DNA of 64,000 nt, taken from NCBI RefSeq assembly GCF_001655005.1, contig NZ_LXET01000054.1, positions 1-64,000 on the forward strand. Direction: 5' to 3'. Below the pieces are notes generated by a model, which saw nothing but the letters and a program-made list of their open reading frames with translations, did not search any database and was not told the origin of the DNA. The translations under genes were made by a program, and so were the position numbers. This document shows, piece by piece, positions 16,764-24,836 of this stretch (positions are counted from its first letter, which is position 1; every line of letters begins with the position of its first letter). The DNA is from Hafnia paralvei ATCC 29927. GTDB lineage: Bacteria; Pseudomonadota; Gammaproteobacteria; Enterobacterales; Enterobacteriaceae.

Positions 16764-17974
16764 GACGTGCTGTCCTGCGACGTTGGCTTATCAGTGTGCT
16801 GCTGATTTGCTGGTGTCACGCTACCCTCAGGATCGGCTCCTTTTTGTCGGGTACTCTTATCCAGATGAACGCTATCAGGCAAAATCAGTGATTTCTCAGC
16901 GACCATATTTGTTTGTGGTTCCGGCAGTAAAATACCGGCTTTAGCCGCCGAATGGCTGGCTGCAACAATAGGCACCTCAGGCGCGATAGTATCTGAAGGC
17001 TGCAACAAACGGCGTGAAGCAAGTTTTTTGCTGGTATTGGGATGATTTTCCCGGGGCAATAACCAATGTCCGACGGTTGCCAAGAAATAGCGGCCGCAAC
17101 GTCGTCCCAAATGGTAATCAGCATTCAACGCCGCGACCTTACTGCCGAGCGCATGGCTTGCTAATGGTTTCGGTGGATAGATTTCAAAGACTCGCACTTT
17201 TCCCGGCGGTTTCTCAATAAAACGTTGAATGCGGCGATAGCTTTTCTCGTGATACTGCAGCATTTTAACCATCTGCTGCAGGCTGCTTTCGCCTAGCATA
17301 GCTTCCATGCGTCGCATCCACTTGGGCGTATAAAACATTTGTGACGGAACGGTACGGATCACCACAATAGTATCAGCACCGCGTCGATGCGCTTCGCGTA
17401 CGGGGATCGCATCACTAATTCCACCATCGTGGTAACTCACACCATCTAGCTCAACGCCCCAACGGTAAAATCCCGGAATGGCGCTGCTGGCCTTAATTAC
17501 CTCAAGCCAGTTGTCGCGCTTGGCAGGAAAATAGGTTGGCGCGAAATCTTCACTGCGACTGGCACACATCAGCAATTGGCGATCGTCACCTAAGTGCTGC
17601 TCTGCGTAATCCATCGCCAGCGGGAGATCGTTGGCCGTCGCTTCGATCAACCAATCAAGATCGATCAAATGTCCCCCACGCACAAATCGCAGCGGATTAA
17701 AGAAATCAATGGAAGTGGTGTAACGTGTGATAACGCGTCGAGCATAGCCTGGCTGGCCACAGACAAACGCAGAAAGGTTTTGTGCCCCAGCAGAAGTGCC
17801 GAGATAGAGATCGAAGGGGTTAAAGCGCGCGCGTAGGAATTCATCCAGCACGCCAGCGGTAAATATTCCACGCTGTCCGCCGCCTTCACATACCAGCGCT
17901 ATTTTTCCCGGCTGGTAGGGCTTGTACGCTAATGGCTCAATATTACCCAGCGTAATCGGTATTCTATATCCCAA
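16760..17974 (-). CDS. yjjU: Patatin-like phospholipase family protein YjjU
   Basis: A 404-residue serine hydrolase-like protein with a patatin domain. The oxyanion element GGGQRGIF occurs near residue 32, the nucleophile elbow GTSAG near 60 and the DGG of the catalytic dyad near 165. A C-terminal tail of about 120 residues is rich in Pro, Ser and Ala and longer than in E. coli YjjU (about 357 residues). It probably acts on lipids, but the substrate is not known. It begins 11 bases after the CsbD-like gene and overlaps yjjV, so CsbD-like, yjjU and yjjV probably form an operon. Confidence 0.92.
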   Translation of the reverse strand: MGYRIPITLGNIEPLAYKPYQPGKIALVCEGGGQRGIFTAGVLDEFLRARFNPFDLYLGTSAGAQNLSAFVCGQPGYARRVITRYTTSIDFFNPLRFVRGGHLIDLDWLIEATANDLPLAMDYAEQHLGDDRQLLMCASRSEDFAPTYFPAKRDNWLEVIKASSAIPGFYRWGVELDGVSYHDGGISDAIPVREAHRRGADTIVVIRTVPSQMFYTPKWMRRMEAMLGESSLQQMVKMLQYHEKSYRRIQRFIEKPPGKVRVFEIYPPKPLASHALGSKVAALNADYHLGRRCGRYFLATVGHWLLPRENHPNTSKKLASRRLLQPSDTIAPEVPIVAASHSAAKAGILLPEPQTNMVAEKSLILPDSVHLDKSTRQKGADPEGSVTPANQQHTDKPTSQDSTS

Positions 17975-17984
17975 CCATCCATCC

Positions 17985-18173
17985 TCAATGAATCTTTACA
18001 TCCTCCGAGGATACCCTGTCTTGCGCGATTCCGTAATCCTCTTGCAACAATCCGAGGAGGCAATCATTGTTGCCAGCAAGCCATTCACCGTCATGACCAA
18101 GCCATTCAGCCAGAGTAGACCTGACTTGACCGCGAATTTGCTTCCACTTACCAACAACAATGTCACCGTTCAT
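17985..18173 (-). CDS. CsbD-like small stress protein
   Basis: A 62-residue hydrophilic protein resembling the CsbD/YjbJ family: an early GKWKQIRGQV motif, then a central DxEW segment and LLGLLQEDYG near the C-terminus. CsbD-family proteins are abundant general-stress proteins in many bacteria, with no known biochemical activity. I use the ATG at 18173. A GTG at 18206 would add 11 codons not found in relatives. It stands between ytjA and yjjU, where E. coli has none. Confidence 0.72.
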   Translation of the reverse strand: MNGDIVVGKWKQIRGQVRSTLAEWLGHDGEWLAGNNDCLLGLLQEDYGIAQDRVSSEDVKIH

Positions 18174-18284
18174 ATTTACAAACCTATTGCGCTTTCCATC
18201 AGACACGGATGGTGGGTTTGGTGTCGATACCCCAATGGCTCTTGTCGAAAAATTCTAACCATGAGCCAACAAGGGTATCCTTAC

Positions 18285-18446
18285 CTAAGGACGACGTCGG
18301 CCTGTAAACAAGCTCACCAGGAACAGAATGATACCGACGACAAACACCACTTTAGCGGCCCAAGCTGCCGTACCGGCCAAGCCACCAAAACCTAATGCTG
18401 CTGCAATCAATGCAATGATTAAAAAGATAATTCCCCAACGAAACAT
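18285..18446 (-). CDS. ytjA: Small membrane protein YtjA (UPF0391/DUF1328)
   Basis: A 53-residue membrane protein starting MFRWGIIFLIIALIAAALGF and ending in an Arg-rich tail. It has two hydrophobic helices separated by a Gly-Ala turn, with the pattern FGGLAGTAAWAAK of the DUF1328 family. An AGGAGAG-type ribosome-binding site precedes the ATG. It lies between osmY and the CsbD-like gene, the same neighbourhood as E. coli osmY-ytjA-yjjU. The role is unknown; members are often stress-induced. Confidence 0.9.
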   Translation of the reverse strand: MFRWGIIFLIIALIAAALGFGGLAGTAAWAAKVVFVVGIILFLVSLFTGRRRP

Positions 18447-18536
18447 ATGCTCTCCTTACCTTGCCTAAATAAAAATTAAGAGCCTAACTGAAGGCGCTCT
18501 GCTCTTTTCTCAGTTATTTCTAAAGGGTAATCACTC

Positions 18537-18562
18537 CGAACGTACTTGGGTAAGTACGTTCG
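18537..18562 (-). terminator. Strong hairpin downstream of osmY
   Basis: Perfect 11-bp inverted repeat CGAACGTACTT / AAGTACGTTCG with a 4-nt loop, just after the osmY stop. No T-run follows, so it may protect the 3' end or work with Rho. Confidence 0.5.
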
Positions 18563-18573
18563 GGGAAAGCAGA

Positions 18574-19188
18574 TTACTGTTTTACTGTCAGATCATTTTT
18601 AACGCTTTTTACACCCTCAATCGCGCTGGCAACGCTTTCGGCACGATCGGATTGGGCTTTAGTTTTCACCGTACCGGAAAGCTGTACCAAGCCATCTTGG
18701 GTTTCAACTTTCACGTTACGTGATGGAACCAAATCGTCGGCCAGCAGTTTAGCTTTTACTTCGCTAGTGATCGCCGTGTCGCTGGCATATCCTTTAACGC
18801 TGGATTTGGTGCTGTCTTTCACATGCAGCTTGTCGCTGACGGATTTAACACCCTCGACGCCTTTCGCCAGCGTCACAGCGCGCTCAGCCTGATCCTGAGA
18901 AGACACAAAACCATTCAGCGTCACTACGCCTTTGCTGGTATTGACGGAGATGTCGTTACTTTTGATGTCTTTGGCATCGACCAGCGCGCTTTTCACCTTG
19001 GCGGTAATGCCGCTGTCATCCATATAGCCATCGACTTTCTTCATGGAGCTATCGATTTTCGCACCGGTTGAGTCAGCCGCGCTTTGTGCTTTCTGCATTA
19101 AGGTTTCTTCTGCCATAGCACTACCGCTAACCAGTACGGAACCTAAAACAATCGCCATCATTGAACGTGCAAACTTGGTATTTTTCAT
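18574..19188 (-). CDS. osmY: Periplasmic osmotic-stress protein OsmY
   Basis: A sigma-S- and hyperosmolarity-induced periplasmic protein with chaperone-like activity. The 204-residue precursor has a Sec signal peptide ending at SAMA (about residue 28) and two BON domains (about 58-125 and 137-203), each with the VxGxVxSxxQ-like pattern. I use the ATG at 19188, which has AGGAAG upstream; the open frame extends 26 codons further with a polar sequence and no signal. E. coli OsmY is 201 residues. Confidence 0.95.
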   Translation of the reverse strand: MKNTKFARSMMAIVLGSVLVSGSAMAEETLMQKAQSAADSTGAKIDSSMKKVDGYMDDSGITAKVKSALVDAKDIKSNDISVNTSKGVVTLNGFVSSQDQAERAVTLAKGVEGVKSVSDKLHVKDSTKSSVKGYASDTAITSEVKAKLLADDLVPSRNVKVETQDGLVQLSGTVKTKAQSDRAESVASAIEGVKSVKNDLTVKQ

Positions 19189-19648
19189 CGATTTCTTCCT
19201 TTTGATTTCAGTAACGGCTGTACGCCGCGGACCGTATTGCTTTCGGCCCTTTTCACATCGTCTCATCGGAGACTCGCTGTGCTAATGCTTTAAAATGCAG
19301 CCAGAGACCACCTTGGCAAAGCTAGAAAAATTCCAAATCAGCAATTAACAAACAAACGATTAACAAATCATGTCTGGAAAACCATCAAAAACTTGGTTAA
19401 TCACTCCTGAAAGTGAAGAGTCAATCGTTAGTCTGCTGATTCAAAATCAATGTGTTATATTTCCAACCTTGTTACCGTGGTGCATTCAATACTTAAGCCA
19501 AACTAATAAATTCATTTGGCGTTAGATGTCTTGCGCCGCTGGAATAACTATAGCCCAGTAACAAAAAAATGCAGTTTAGATCACAATAACTGACGTTTTT
19601 TTGTGCAAAAAAGCGGCTTATTAAGACGATTCTGCGAATTTCAGGCAT
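19189..19648. other. osmY-prfC intergenic region
   Basis: About 460 bp without a gene upstream of osmY; the prfC terminator lies just beyond it. It should hold the osmY promoter. It is AT-rich, and I cannot assign a sigma-S -10 with confidence or find an ORF or repeat. Confidence 0.5.
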
Positions 19649-19676
19649 AAAAAAACCGCACAAGCGTGCGGTTTTT
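19649..19676 (-). terminator. Terminator of prfC
   Basis: AAAACCGCAC / GTGCGGTTTT stem with a short AAGC loop and a T-run on the minus strand, 40 bases after the prfC stop. Confidence 0.9.
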
Positions 19677-19712
19677 GAACAAATTCAGCAGAAAAACTAT
19701 GCGGGAAAAAGA

Positions 19713-21302
19713 TTAATGCTCACGTGTCTTGCGGAATTTCACTTCTGGATAGCGTTCGCTTGCCAGATTGAGATTGACCATCGTTGGTGCGATGTAGGCT
19801 AAATTATCGCCACCATCCAGCGCCAGATTAAGCTCGTTCTTACGTTTAAACTCTTCGAATTTCTTCACGTCATCGCATTCAACCCAACGAGCCGTTGAGA
19901 CGTTGACAGATTCGTAGATAGCTTCAACGTTGTATTCACTCTTCAGACGCGCTACCACCACTTCAAACTGCAGCACGCCGACCGCACCAACGATCAGATC
20001 GTTGTTATGAATTGGACGGAACACCTGTACGGCGCCCTCTTCTGACAGCTGAACCAAACCTTTCAACAACTGTTTTTGCTTGAGAGGATCGCGCAGACGA
20101 ATACGGCGGAACAGTTCAGGGGCAAAGTTAGGAATGCCGGTGAACTTCATATCTTCACCTTGCGTGAAGGTATCGCCAATCTGAATAGTACCGTGGTTGT
20201 GCAAACCAATGATGTCACCAGCATAGGCTTCTTCAAGGTGTGAACGGTCACCGGCCATAAAGGTTAACGCATCAGAAATCACAACGTCTTTGCCAGTACG
20301 AACCTGACGCAGCTTCATACTTTTCTCATAGCGACCGGACACCACGCGCATGAAGGCCACTCGGTCACGGTGTTTAGGATCCATATTTGCCTGAATCTTA
20401 AACACAAAGCCGGTGAATTTCTCTTCGGAAGCGCTAACTTCACGCGTATCGGTTTTACGCGGCATTGGCGCAGGAGCCCACTCAACCAAGCCGTCCAGCA
20501 TATGATCCACACCAAAGTTACCCAGTGCAGTTCCGAAGAATACCGGTGTCAGCTCGCCGTTCAGGAAGTCATCTTTATCAAACTCCGCGGCAGCACCCTT
20601 CACCAGCTCCAATTCGCCACGCAGCTGTTCAGCCAAATCGTCACCAACTGCCGCGTCTAAATCGGGGTTATCCAGACCTTTAACGATGCGCACTTCCTGA
20701 ATAGTATGGCCTTTACCCGTCTGATACAGATAGGTTTCATCTTTATAGAGGTGATAGACCCCTTTAAATGATTTACCACAGCCGATTGGCCACGTAATCG
20801 GAGCGCATACAATACGCAGCTCGTTTTCGACTTCGTCTAACAATTCCATCGGATCGCGGATTTCGCGGTCGACTTTGTTCATGAAAGTCAGGATCGGTGT
20901 ATCACGCAGACGGGTAACTTCCATCAGCTTACGGGTACGATCTTCGACGCCTTTCGCGGCATCAATTACCATCAGACAACAGTCAACCGCAGTCAGCGTA
21001 CGGTAGGTATCTTCCGAGAAGTCCTCATGCCCTGGGGTATCAAGCAGGTTAACCAAACAGTCGTGATAGGGGAACTGCATCACGGACGTGGTGATAGAAA
21101 TACCACGCTGTTTTTCCATCTCCATCCAGTCAGACTTGGCATGTTGATTGGAACCGCGACCTTTAACCGTACCTGCGGTCTGAATAGCCTGTCCGAATAA
21201 CAGAACTTTTTCAGTAATCGTGGTTTTACCGGCATCGGGGTGAGAAATAATTGCGAAAGTACGGCGTTTAGCCACTTCGCGTGCATATTCACTAGGAGAC
21301 AT
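19713..21302 (-). CDS. prfC: Peptide chain release factor 3
   Basis: A translational GTPase that recycles RF1/RF2 from the terminating ribosome. The G1 motif SHPDAGKTT, the G3 motif DTPGHEDF and the G4 motif NKVDRE are all visible, followed by domains II and III. The ATG at 21302 gives 529 residues, the E. coli length, and the family start M-S-P. An in-frame GTG three codons upstream is possible. A terminator follows the gene. Near-identity with E. coli RF3 over long stretches makes the call secure. Confidence 0.97.
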   Translation of the reverse strand: MSPSEYAREVAKRRTFAIISHPDAGKTTITEKVLLFGQAIQTAGTVKGRGSNQHAKSDWMEMEKQRGISITTSVMQFPYHDCLVNLLDTPGHEDFSEDTYRTLTAVDCCLMVIDAAKGVEDRTRKLMEVTRLRDTPILTFMNKVDREIRDPMELLDEVENELRIVCAPITWPIGCGKSFKGVYHLYKDETYLYQTGKGHTIQEVRIVKGLDNPDLDAAVGDDLAEQLRGELELVKGAAAEFDKDDFLNGELTPVFFGTALGNFGVDHMLDGLVEWAPAPMPRKTDTREVSASEEKFTGFVFKIQANMDPKHRDRVAFMRVVSGRYEKSMKLRQVRTGKDVVISDALTFMAGDRSHLEEAYAGDIIGLHNHGTIQIGDTFTQGEDMKFTGIPNFAPELFRRIRLRDPLKQKQLLKGLVQLSEEGAVQVFRPIHNNDLIVGAVGVLQFEVVVARLKSEYNVEAIYESVNVSTARWVECDDVKKFEEFKRKNELNLALDGGDNLAYIAPTMVNLNLASERYPEVKFRKTREH

Positions 21303-21461
21303 GTTTTTCACGTTCTATCGTTAGCCACCCTGCGCCAACGCCCATAATCAAGACGATTTATTGATACGCAAAGTGGGAATAAAAAGGGTTTAGCGCGCTA
21401 TTTTCCCTGATTTAGACAGGTTAGACAACGCACAATCATGGTAATTATCTGAGGAAGGGGG

Positions 21462-21926
21462 TCAGCCCAGCGGCAGCGCCATAATGCGCGCATCTTCGCG
21501 CCCATCAGCGGTTGGGTAATAATGACGTCGCACCGACACTTCATTGAAACCTAGCGACTCATAAAGCGCTATTGCCGCACGGTTGGAATCCCGCACTTCG
21601 AGCCATAATGTCACAATGCCTTTTTCCTCCAGATCGGAAATCAATGCTTCTAGCAACCCGCGCCCCAGCCCTTTACGCTGCTGGGTTGGCGCAACGGCAA
21701 TATTGAATAATGTCGCTTCATCTAGCACCACCTGCGTAATCGCAAAAGCAGCTAATACGCCATCACACTCTAGTTTCAGATTGTAGTAGCGTTCACCATG
21801 GTTACTGAGGAACGTCTTTTCAGTCCATGGAAATGCATGGCTTGCACGCTCAATCTCAAAAGCAGCGTTAAAATCGGCCTCGGTGAGTGGAGAGATCTCA
21901 CCCTTGAGGGAAGAAATGTTGTTCAT
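21462..21926 (-). CDS. rimI: Ribosomal protein S18 alanine N-acetyltransferase RimI
   Basis: A GNAT-family enzyme that acetylates the N-terminal alanine of ribosomal protein S18. The 154-residue protein shows the acetyl-CoA motif QQRKGLGRGLL, the NRAAIALYESLGF segment and the conserved C-terminal YYPTADGREDA. The reading frame opens earlier, but the ATG at 21926 gives the family start MNNISSL. This start overlaps the end of holD by 29 bases, so holD and rimI are co-transcribed and probably coupled, as in E. coli. Confidence 0.94.
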   Translation of the reverse strand: MNNISSLKGEISPLTEADFNAAFEIERASHAFPWTEKTFLSNHGERYYNLKLECDGVLAAFAITQVVLDEATLFNIAVAPTQQRKGLGRGLLEALISDLEEKGIVTLWLEVRDSNRAAIALYESLGFNEVSVRRHYYPTADGREDARIMALPLG

Positions 21927-22308
21927 CATGACAAATTTGCTGCCATAGGGCGCGTTTCGCACCGGAGTTATGATAAAGCGCGCTGAGCGCCGGAGAGTGC
22001 AGCATCACGCCGTCACGTTCTGTGGTCGATGTTTCACCGAGCCACCAGACATGATATTTTTCGCTATCTCTTAGCATGGCGTATTGATCTGGCGTGAGGA
22101 TCACCGCCTGTTCAGGCGATAACATCAACGCCTTGAGTACGTCACACAGTAATATGTCATCAGGAGAAATCGGCTCAGCCGATACAATTAGCAAGCGAGT
22201 CGAGCCAGATATGCTGACCGCAATCTCGCCATGCAGCGCAGTTGGACGCCGCAGCACCCACTGAGTAATACCAAGCTGCTGTAAAAGAAGATCGCGTCGG
22301 GAGGCCAT
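21898..22308 (-). CDS. holD: DNA polymerase III psi subunit HolD
   Basis: The psi subunit of the clamp-loader complex; with chi it links DNA polymerase III to SSB. The 136-residue protein starts MASRRDLLLQQLGITQWVLR, matching the conserved chi-binding N-terminal region of psi. The core ILLCDVLKALML, with LTPDQYAML, is typical. The 3' end overlaps rimI, and the ATG is preceded by AGGAC. The gene is divergent from rsmC across about 210 bp. Confidence 0.93.
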   Translation of the reverse strand: MASRRDLLLQQLGITQWVLRRPTALHGEIAVSISGSTRLLIVSAEPISPDDILLCDVLKALMLSPEQAVILTPDQYAMLRDSEKYHVWWLGETSTTERDGVMLHSPALSALYHNSGAKRALWQQICHDEQHFFPQG

Positions 22309-22516
22309 ACTGTCCTGCTTGTAGATAAAAAGAGACGTTAAGATGACTATCTGCGGCGTTATTCTAGCAAACCTATCGAACCTACGTCATTAAAGCTCTC
22401 CCCATCTTTACGTGACACTGCCTCTGCGTCGAATTTCCTCTCTATGCTGCCTTACTGCAACTCCACGTAATTTGGGTATATACTCCCCGCCTAGTTAACC
22501 TAAGGAAACACGTTTA

Positions 22517-23557
22517 ATGTCATTATTTACCCCTGCCAGCGAAGTCATTCTGCGCCACAGCGAGGAATTCGAACCACGCCGAGTCCTCTTTGCAGGCGAT
22601 TTACAAGATACCCTGCCAGCACAGTTTGAAGCGGCAGAGGTTCGCGTTCATACCAATCAATATCATCATTGGCAGCAACTGAGTCGTACCATGGGCGAAC
22701 GTTGCCAGTTTGGCTTAACGGCAGATGCAGATTTAGTCGCTGATTGCGATACCCTGATTTATTACTGGCCTAAGAGCAAACAGGAAGCACAGTTTCAACT
22801 GCAAAACCTCTTCTCTCTAATGCCCGTTGGCACTGAGTTGTTTATCGTTGGCGAAAACCGCGCTGGCGTGCGTAGTGCAGAAGGCATTATCGAAACGTTC
22901 GGACCTCTGGTGAAAATTGACAGCGCACGTCGCTGCGGTCTGTACCATGGACGTTTAGAAAAACAGTGCGATTTCAATCTTGAAGACTGGTGGGAAAATT
23001 ACCAGACAGGCAGCCTCACTATCGCAACCCTTCCGGGTGTTTTCAGCCGTGACGGCTTGGATATCGGCAGCCACCTGTTACTTTCTTCGCTTGAACCACA
23101 CATGAAAGGCAAAGTGCTGGATGTGGGTTGTGGTGCAGGCGTGTTATCTGCTGCAATGGCCAAAATGTCACCCAAAGTTAAGCTGACGCTTACCGATGTG
23201 AGCGCAGCGGCGTTGGAGTCCAGCCGTGCAACGCTGGCTGCTAACGACATTCAGGGTGAAGTGATCGCCAGCAACGTTTATTCAGACGTGAATGGTCGTT
23301 TTGATATGATCATTTCCAACCCACCGTTCCACGATGGAGTGCAGACTAGCTTAACTGCGGCTGAAACCTTGATCCGCGGTGCGGCGAAACAGCTGCAAAT
23401 CGGTGGCGAACTGCGCATCGTGGCTAACGCTTTCTTACCGTATCCACAGTTGCTTGACGATGTCTTTGGCTCACATGAAGTGCTAGCTCAAACAGGTCGT
23501 TTCAAAGTCTACTCAGCCCGTCTGGGTCGCACAGCTATTGCCAAGAAAAAACGCTAA
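22517..23557 (+). CDS. rsmC: 16S rRNA (guanine1207-N2)-methyltransferase RsmC
   Basis: It methylates G1207 of 16S rRNA in the 30S subunit using S-adenosylmethionine. The 346-residue product has the two-domain RsmC layout. The degenerate N-terminal half is followed by a C-terminal SAM-binding domain with VLDVGCGAGVLSAAMA (about 200) and the N2-guanine motif SNPPFHDG (about 268). The ATG is preceded by TAAGGAAA. It is followed by a long hairpin and then the tRNA-Leu cluster, as in E. coli. Confidence 0.96.
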   Translation: MSLFTPASEVILRHSEEFEPRRVLFAGDLQDTLPAQFEAAEVRVHTNQYHHWQQLSRTMGERCQFGLTADADLVADCDTLIYYWPKSKQEAQFQLQNLFSLMPVGTELFIVGENRAGVRSAEGIIETFGPLVKIDSARRCGLYHGRLEKQCDFNLEDWWENYQTGSLTIATLPGVFSRDGLDIGSHLLLSSLEPHMKGKVLDVGCGAGVLSAAMAKMSPKVKLTLTDVSAAALESSRATLAANDIQGEVIASNVYSDVNGRFDMIISNPPFHDGVQTSLTAAETLIRGAAKQLQIGGELRIVANAFLPYPQLLDDVFGSHEVLAQTGRFKVYSARLGRTAIAKKKR

Positions 23558-23565
23558 TGAATTCT

Positions 23566-23595
23566 ACGACTGATATCCCTTGGGCTATCAGTCGT
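23566..23595 (+). terminator. Hairpin downstream of rsmC
   Basis: Perfect 10-bp inverted repeat ACGACTGATA / TATCAGTCGT with a 10-nt loop, immediately after rsmC. The following sequence is C/T-rich (GCTCCCTTCCCC) and not a clean T-run. Confidence 0.6.
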
Positions 23596-23725
23596 GCTCC
23601 CTTCCCCCGCCCAGCCCCATACCACCATTCATCGCAATAATTTCTGGCACTAACGCAATTTACAAAATAAATGTCCACATTTTCACCAAACACGCCCCAA
23701 ACATACATCGATGGGGAAATAAGTG

Positions 23726-23753
23726 TTGACGTAACCGCGAAAATCTCTAGAAT
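23726..23753 (+). promoter_or_regulatory. tRNA-Leu operon promoter
   Basis: TTGACG (-35, 23726-23731) and TAGAAT (-10, 23748-23753) are separated by 16 bp and followed by a GC-rich discriminator CGCCTCC. This matches the growth-rate-controlled promoters of stable RNA genes. The first tRNA begins 45 bases later. Confidence 0.75.
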
Positions 23754-23797
23754 TCGCCTCCGTGGTTATGTTGCTGCAAAGCAATATAAAACGGTAT

Positions 23798-23884
23798 GCG
23801 AAGGTGGCGGAATTGGTAGACGCGCTAGCTTCAGGTGTTAGTGTCCTTACGGACGTGAGGGTTCAAGTCCCTCTCTTCGCACCA
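23798..23884 (+). tRNA. tRNA-Leu (CAG), copy 1
   Basis: An 87-nt tRNA with encoded CCA, matching E. coli tRNA-Leu1. The class-II long variable arm has GTCC / GGAC. The acceptor stem is GCGAAGG / TCTTCGC-type and the anticodon is CAG. This copy has C where copies 2 and 3 have T in the variable arm. Confidence 0.97.
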
Positions 23885-23918
23885 AATAACCACGATGATT
23901 TATGCTTCACAGCATCTT

Positions 23919-24005
23919 GCGAAGGTGGCGGAATTGGTAGACGCGCTAGCTTCAGGTGTTAGTGTTCTTACGGACGTGAGGGTTCAAGTCCCTCTCTTCG
24001 CACCA
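23919..24005 (+). tRNA. tRNA-Leu (CAG), copy 2
   Basis: An 87-nt tRNA identical to copy 1 except for one C-to-T change in the variable arm that keeps pairing as G-T. It is separated from copy 1 by 34 bases. Confidence 0.97.
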
Positions 24006-24054
24006 AGCTGGTGAGCATATTTCAGCAATGTAATACGAAAAAGTAATCTGATGT

Positions 24055-24141
24055 GCGAAGGTGGCGGAATTGGTAGACGCGCTAGCTTCAGGTGTTAGTG
24101 TTCTTACGGACGTGAGGGTTCAAGTCCCTCTCTTCGCACCA
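24055..24141 (+). tRNA. tRNA-Leu (CAG), copy 3
   Basis: An 87-nt tRNA identical to copy 2, 49 bases after it. It is the third gene of an array equivalent to leuQPV in E. coli. I see no clear terminator after it. Confidence 0.97.
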
Positions 24142-24244
24142 ACAGATTGTTTCTTTCTTATCCTGCCTTATCCTTGCATCTCCCAGAGCTTTAACGACTT
24201 CCCTCTCCTCTTTGTACACATGTATTTCAGTCGCCTCCCAGTAG

Positions 24245-24547
24245 TTAAACGCCAAAGTAATTGTAATTTAAAGAAATTGTCGCAAGTCCTCCCGCCAGAG
24301 CTAAACCGGACGGCAGTAAAATATAATCGCGCAAGCGTGGATTAAACAGCATAGCCAGCGTTGTTAGCATAGCTAGAACCATCATGCCTTTTAAAAAAGA
24401 TAAATTCAGATTCGAGACGATTAGCAAGGGTAAAACCAATGTTGGTAGACTAATCCCCCAAATTCCGCTCAATGACCGCCATGCCCATAGACTTATCCCC
24501 CACACCACCAGCAACGCTATCGATACTATCAGCATAAATCGCACCAT
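24245..24547 (-). CDS. Small inner-membrane protein, possibly DUF1435 (YjjZ-like)
   Basis: A 100-residue very hydrophobic protein with about four short transmembrane segments and few charged residues. In E. coli the DUF1435 gene yjjZ stands between fhuF and the leuQPV tRNAs. The size, topology and neighbourhood here suggest the same family, but I cannot confirm it by sequence. It points towards the tRNA genes and ends about 100 bases from them. Its function is unknown. Confidence 0.55.
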   Translation of the reverse strand: MVRFMLIVSIALLVVWGISLWAWRSLSGIWGISLPTLVLPLLIVSNLNLSFLKGMMVLAMLTTLAMLFNPRLRDYILLPSGLALAGGLATISLNYNYFGV

Positions 24548-24836
24548 AGATGATAATAATTCCCAATATCATAGGCTGAGATTTTTTAATTTTCATCCAT
24601 GAATTCTGTATGTGTACCTCACTCTCATCACGTACAAGAGCAAAAATGGTGTTTTTTTATCCACTTTGTCTCCTTGTAACCCACATTAATTACAAGCACA
24701 TGACTTCTCCGATCAAAACTGTTACTTTTATGGCCGAATAAGAATAATCTCAGAAATTTTTTTTCTAATACTTAGAACATCACGTCATTTCAAATTCCTA
24801 ATCCGAGCAATATTGACAGCCACGAGCCCATTTTTA

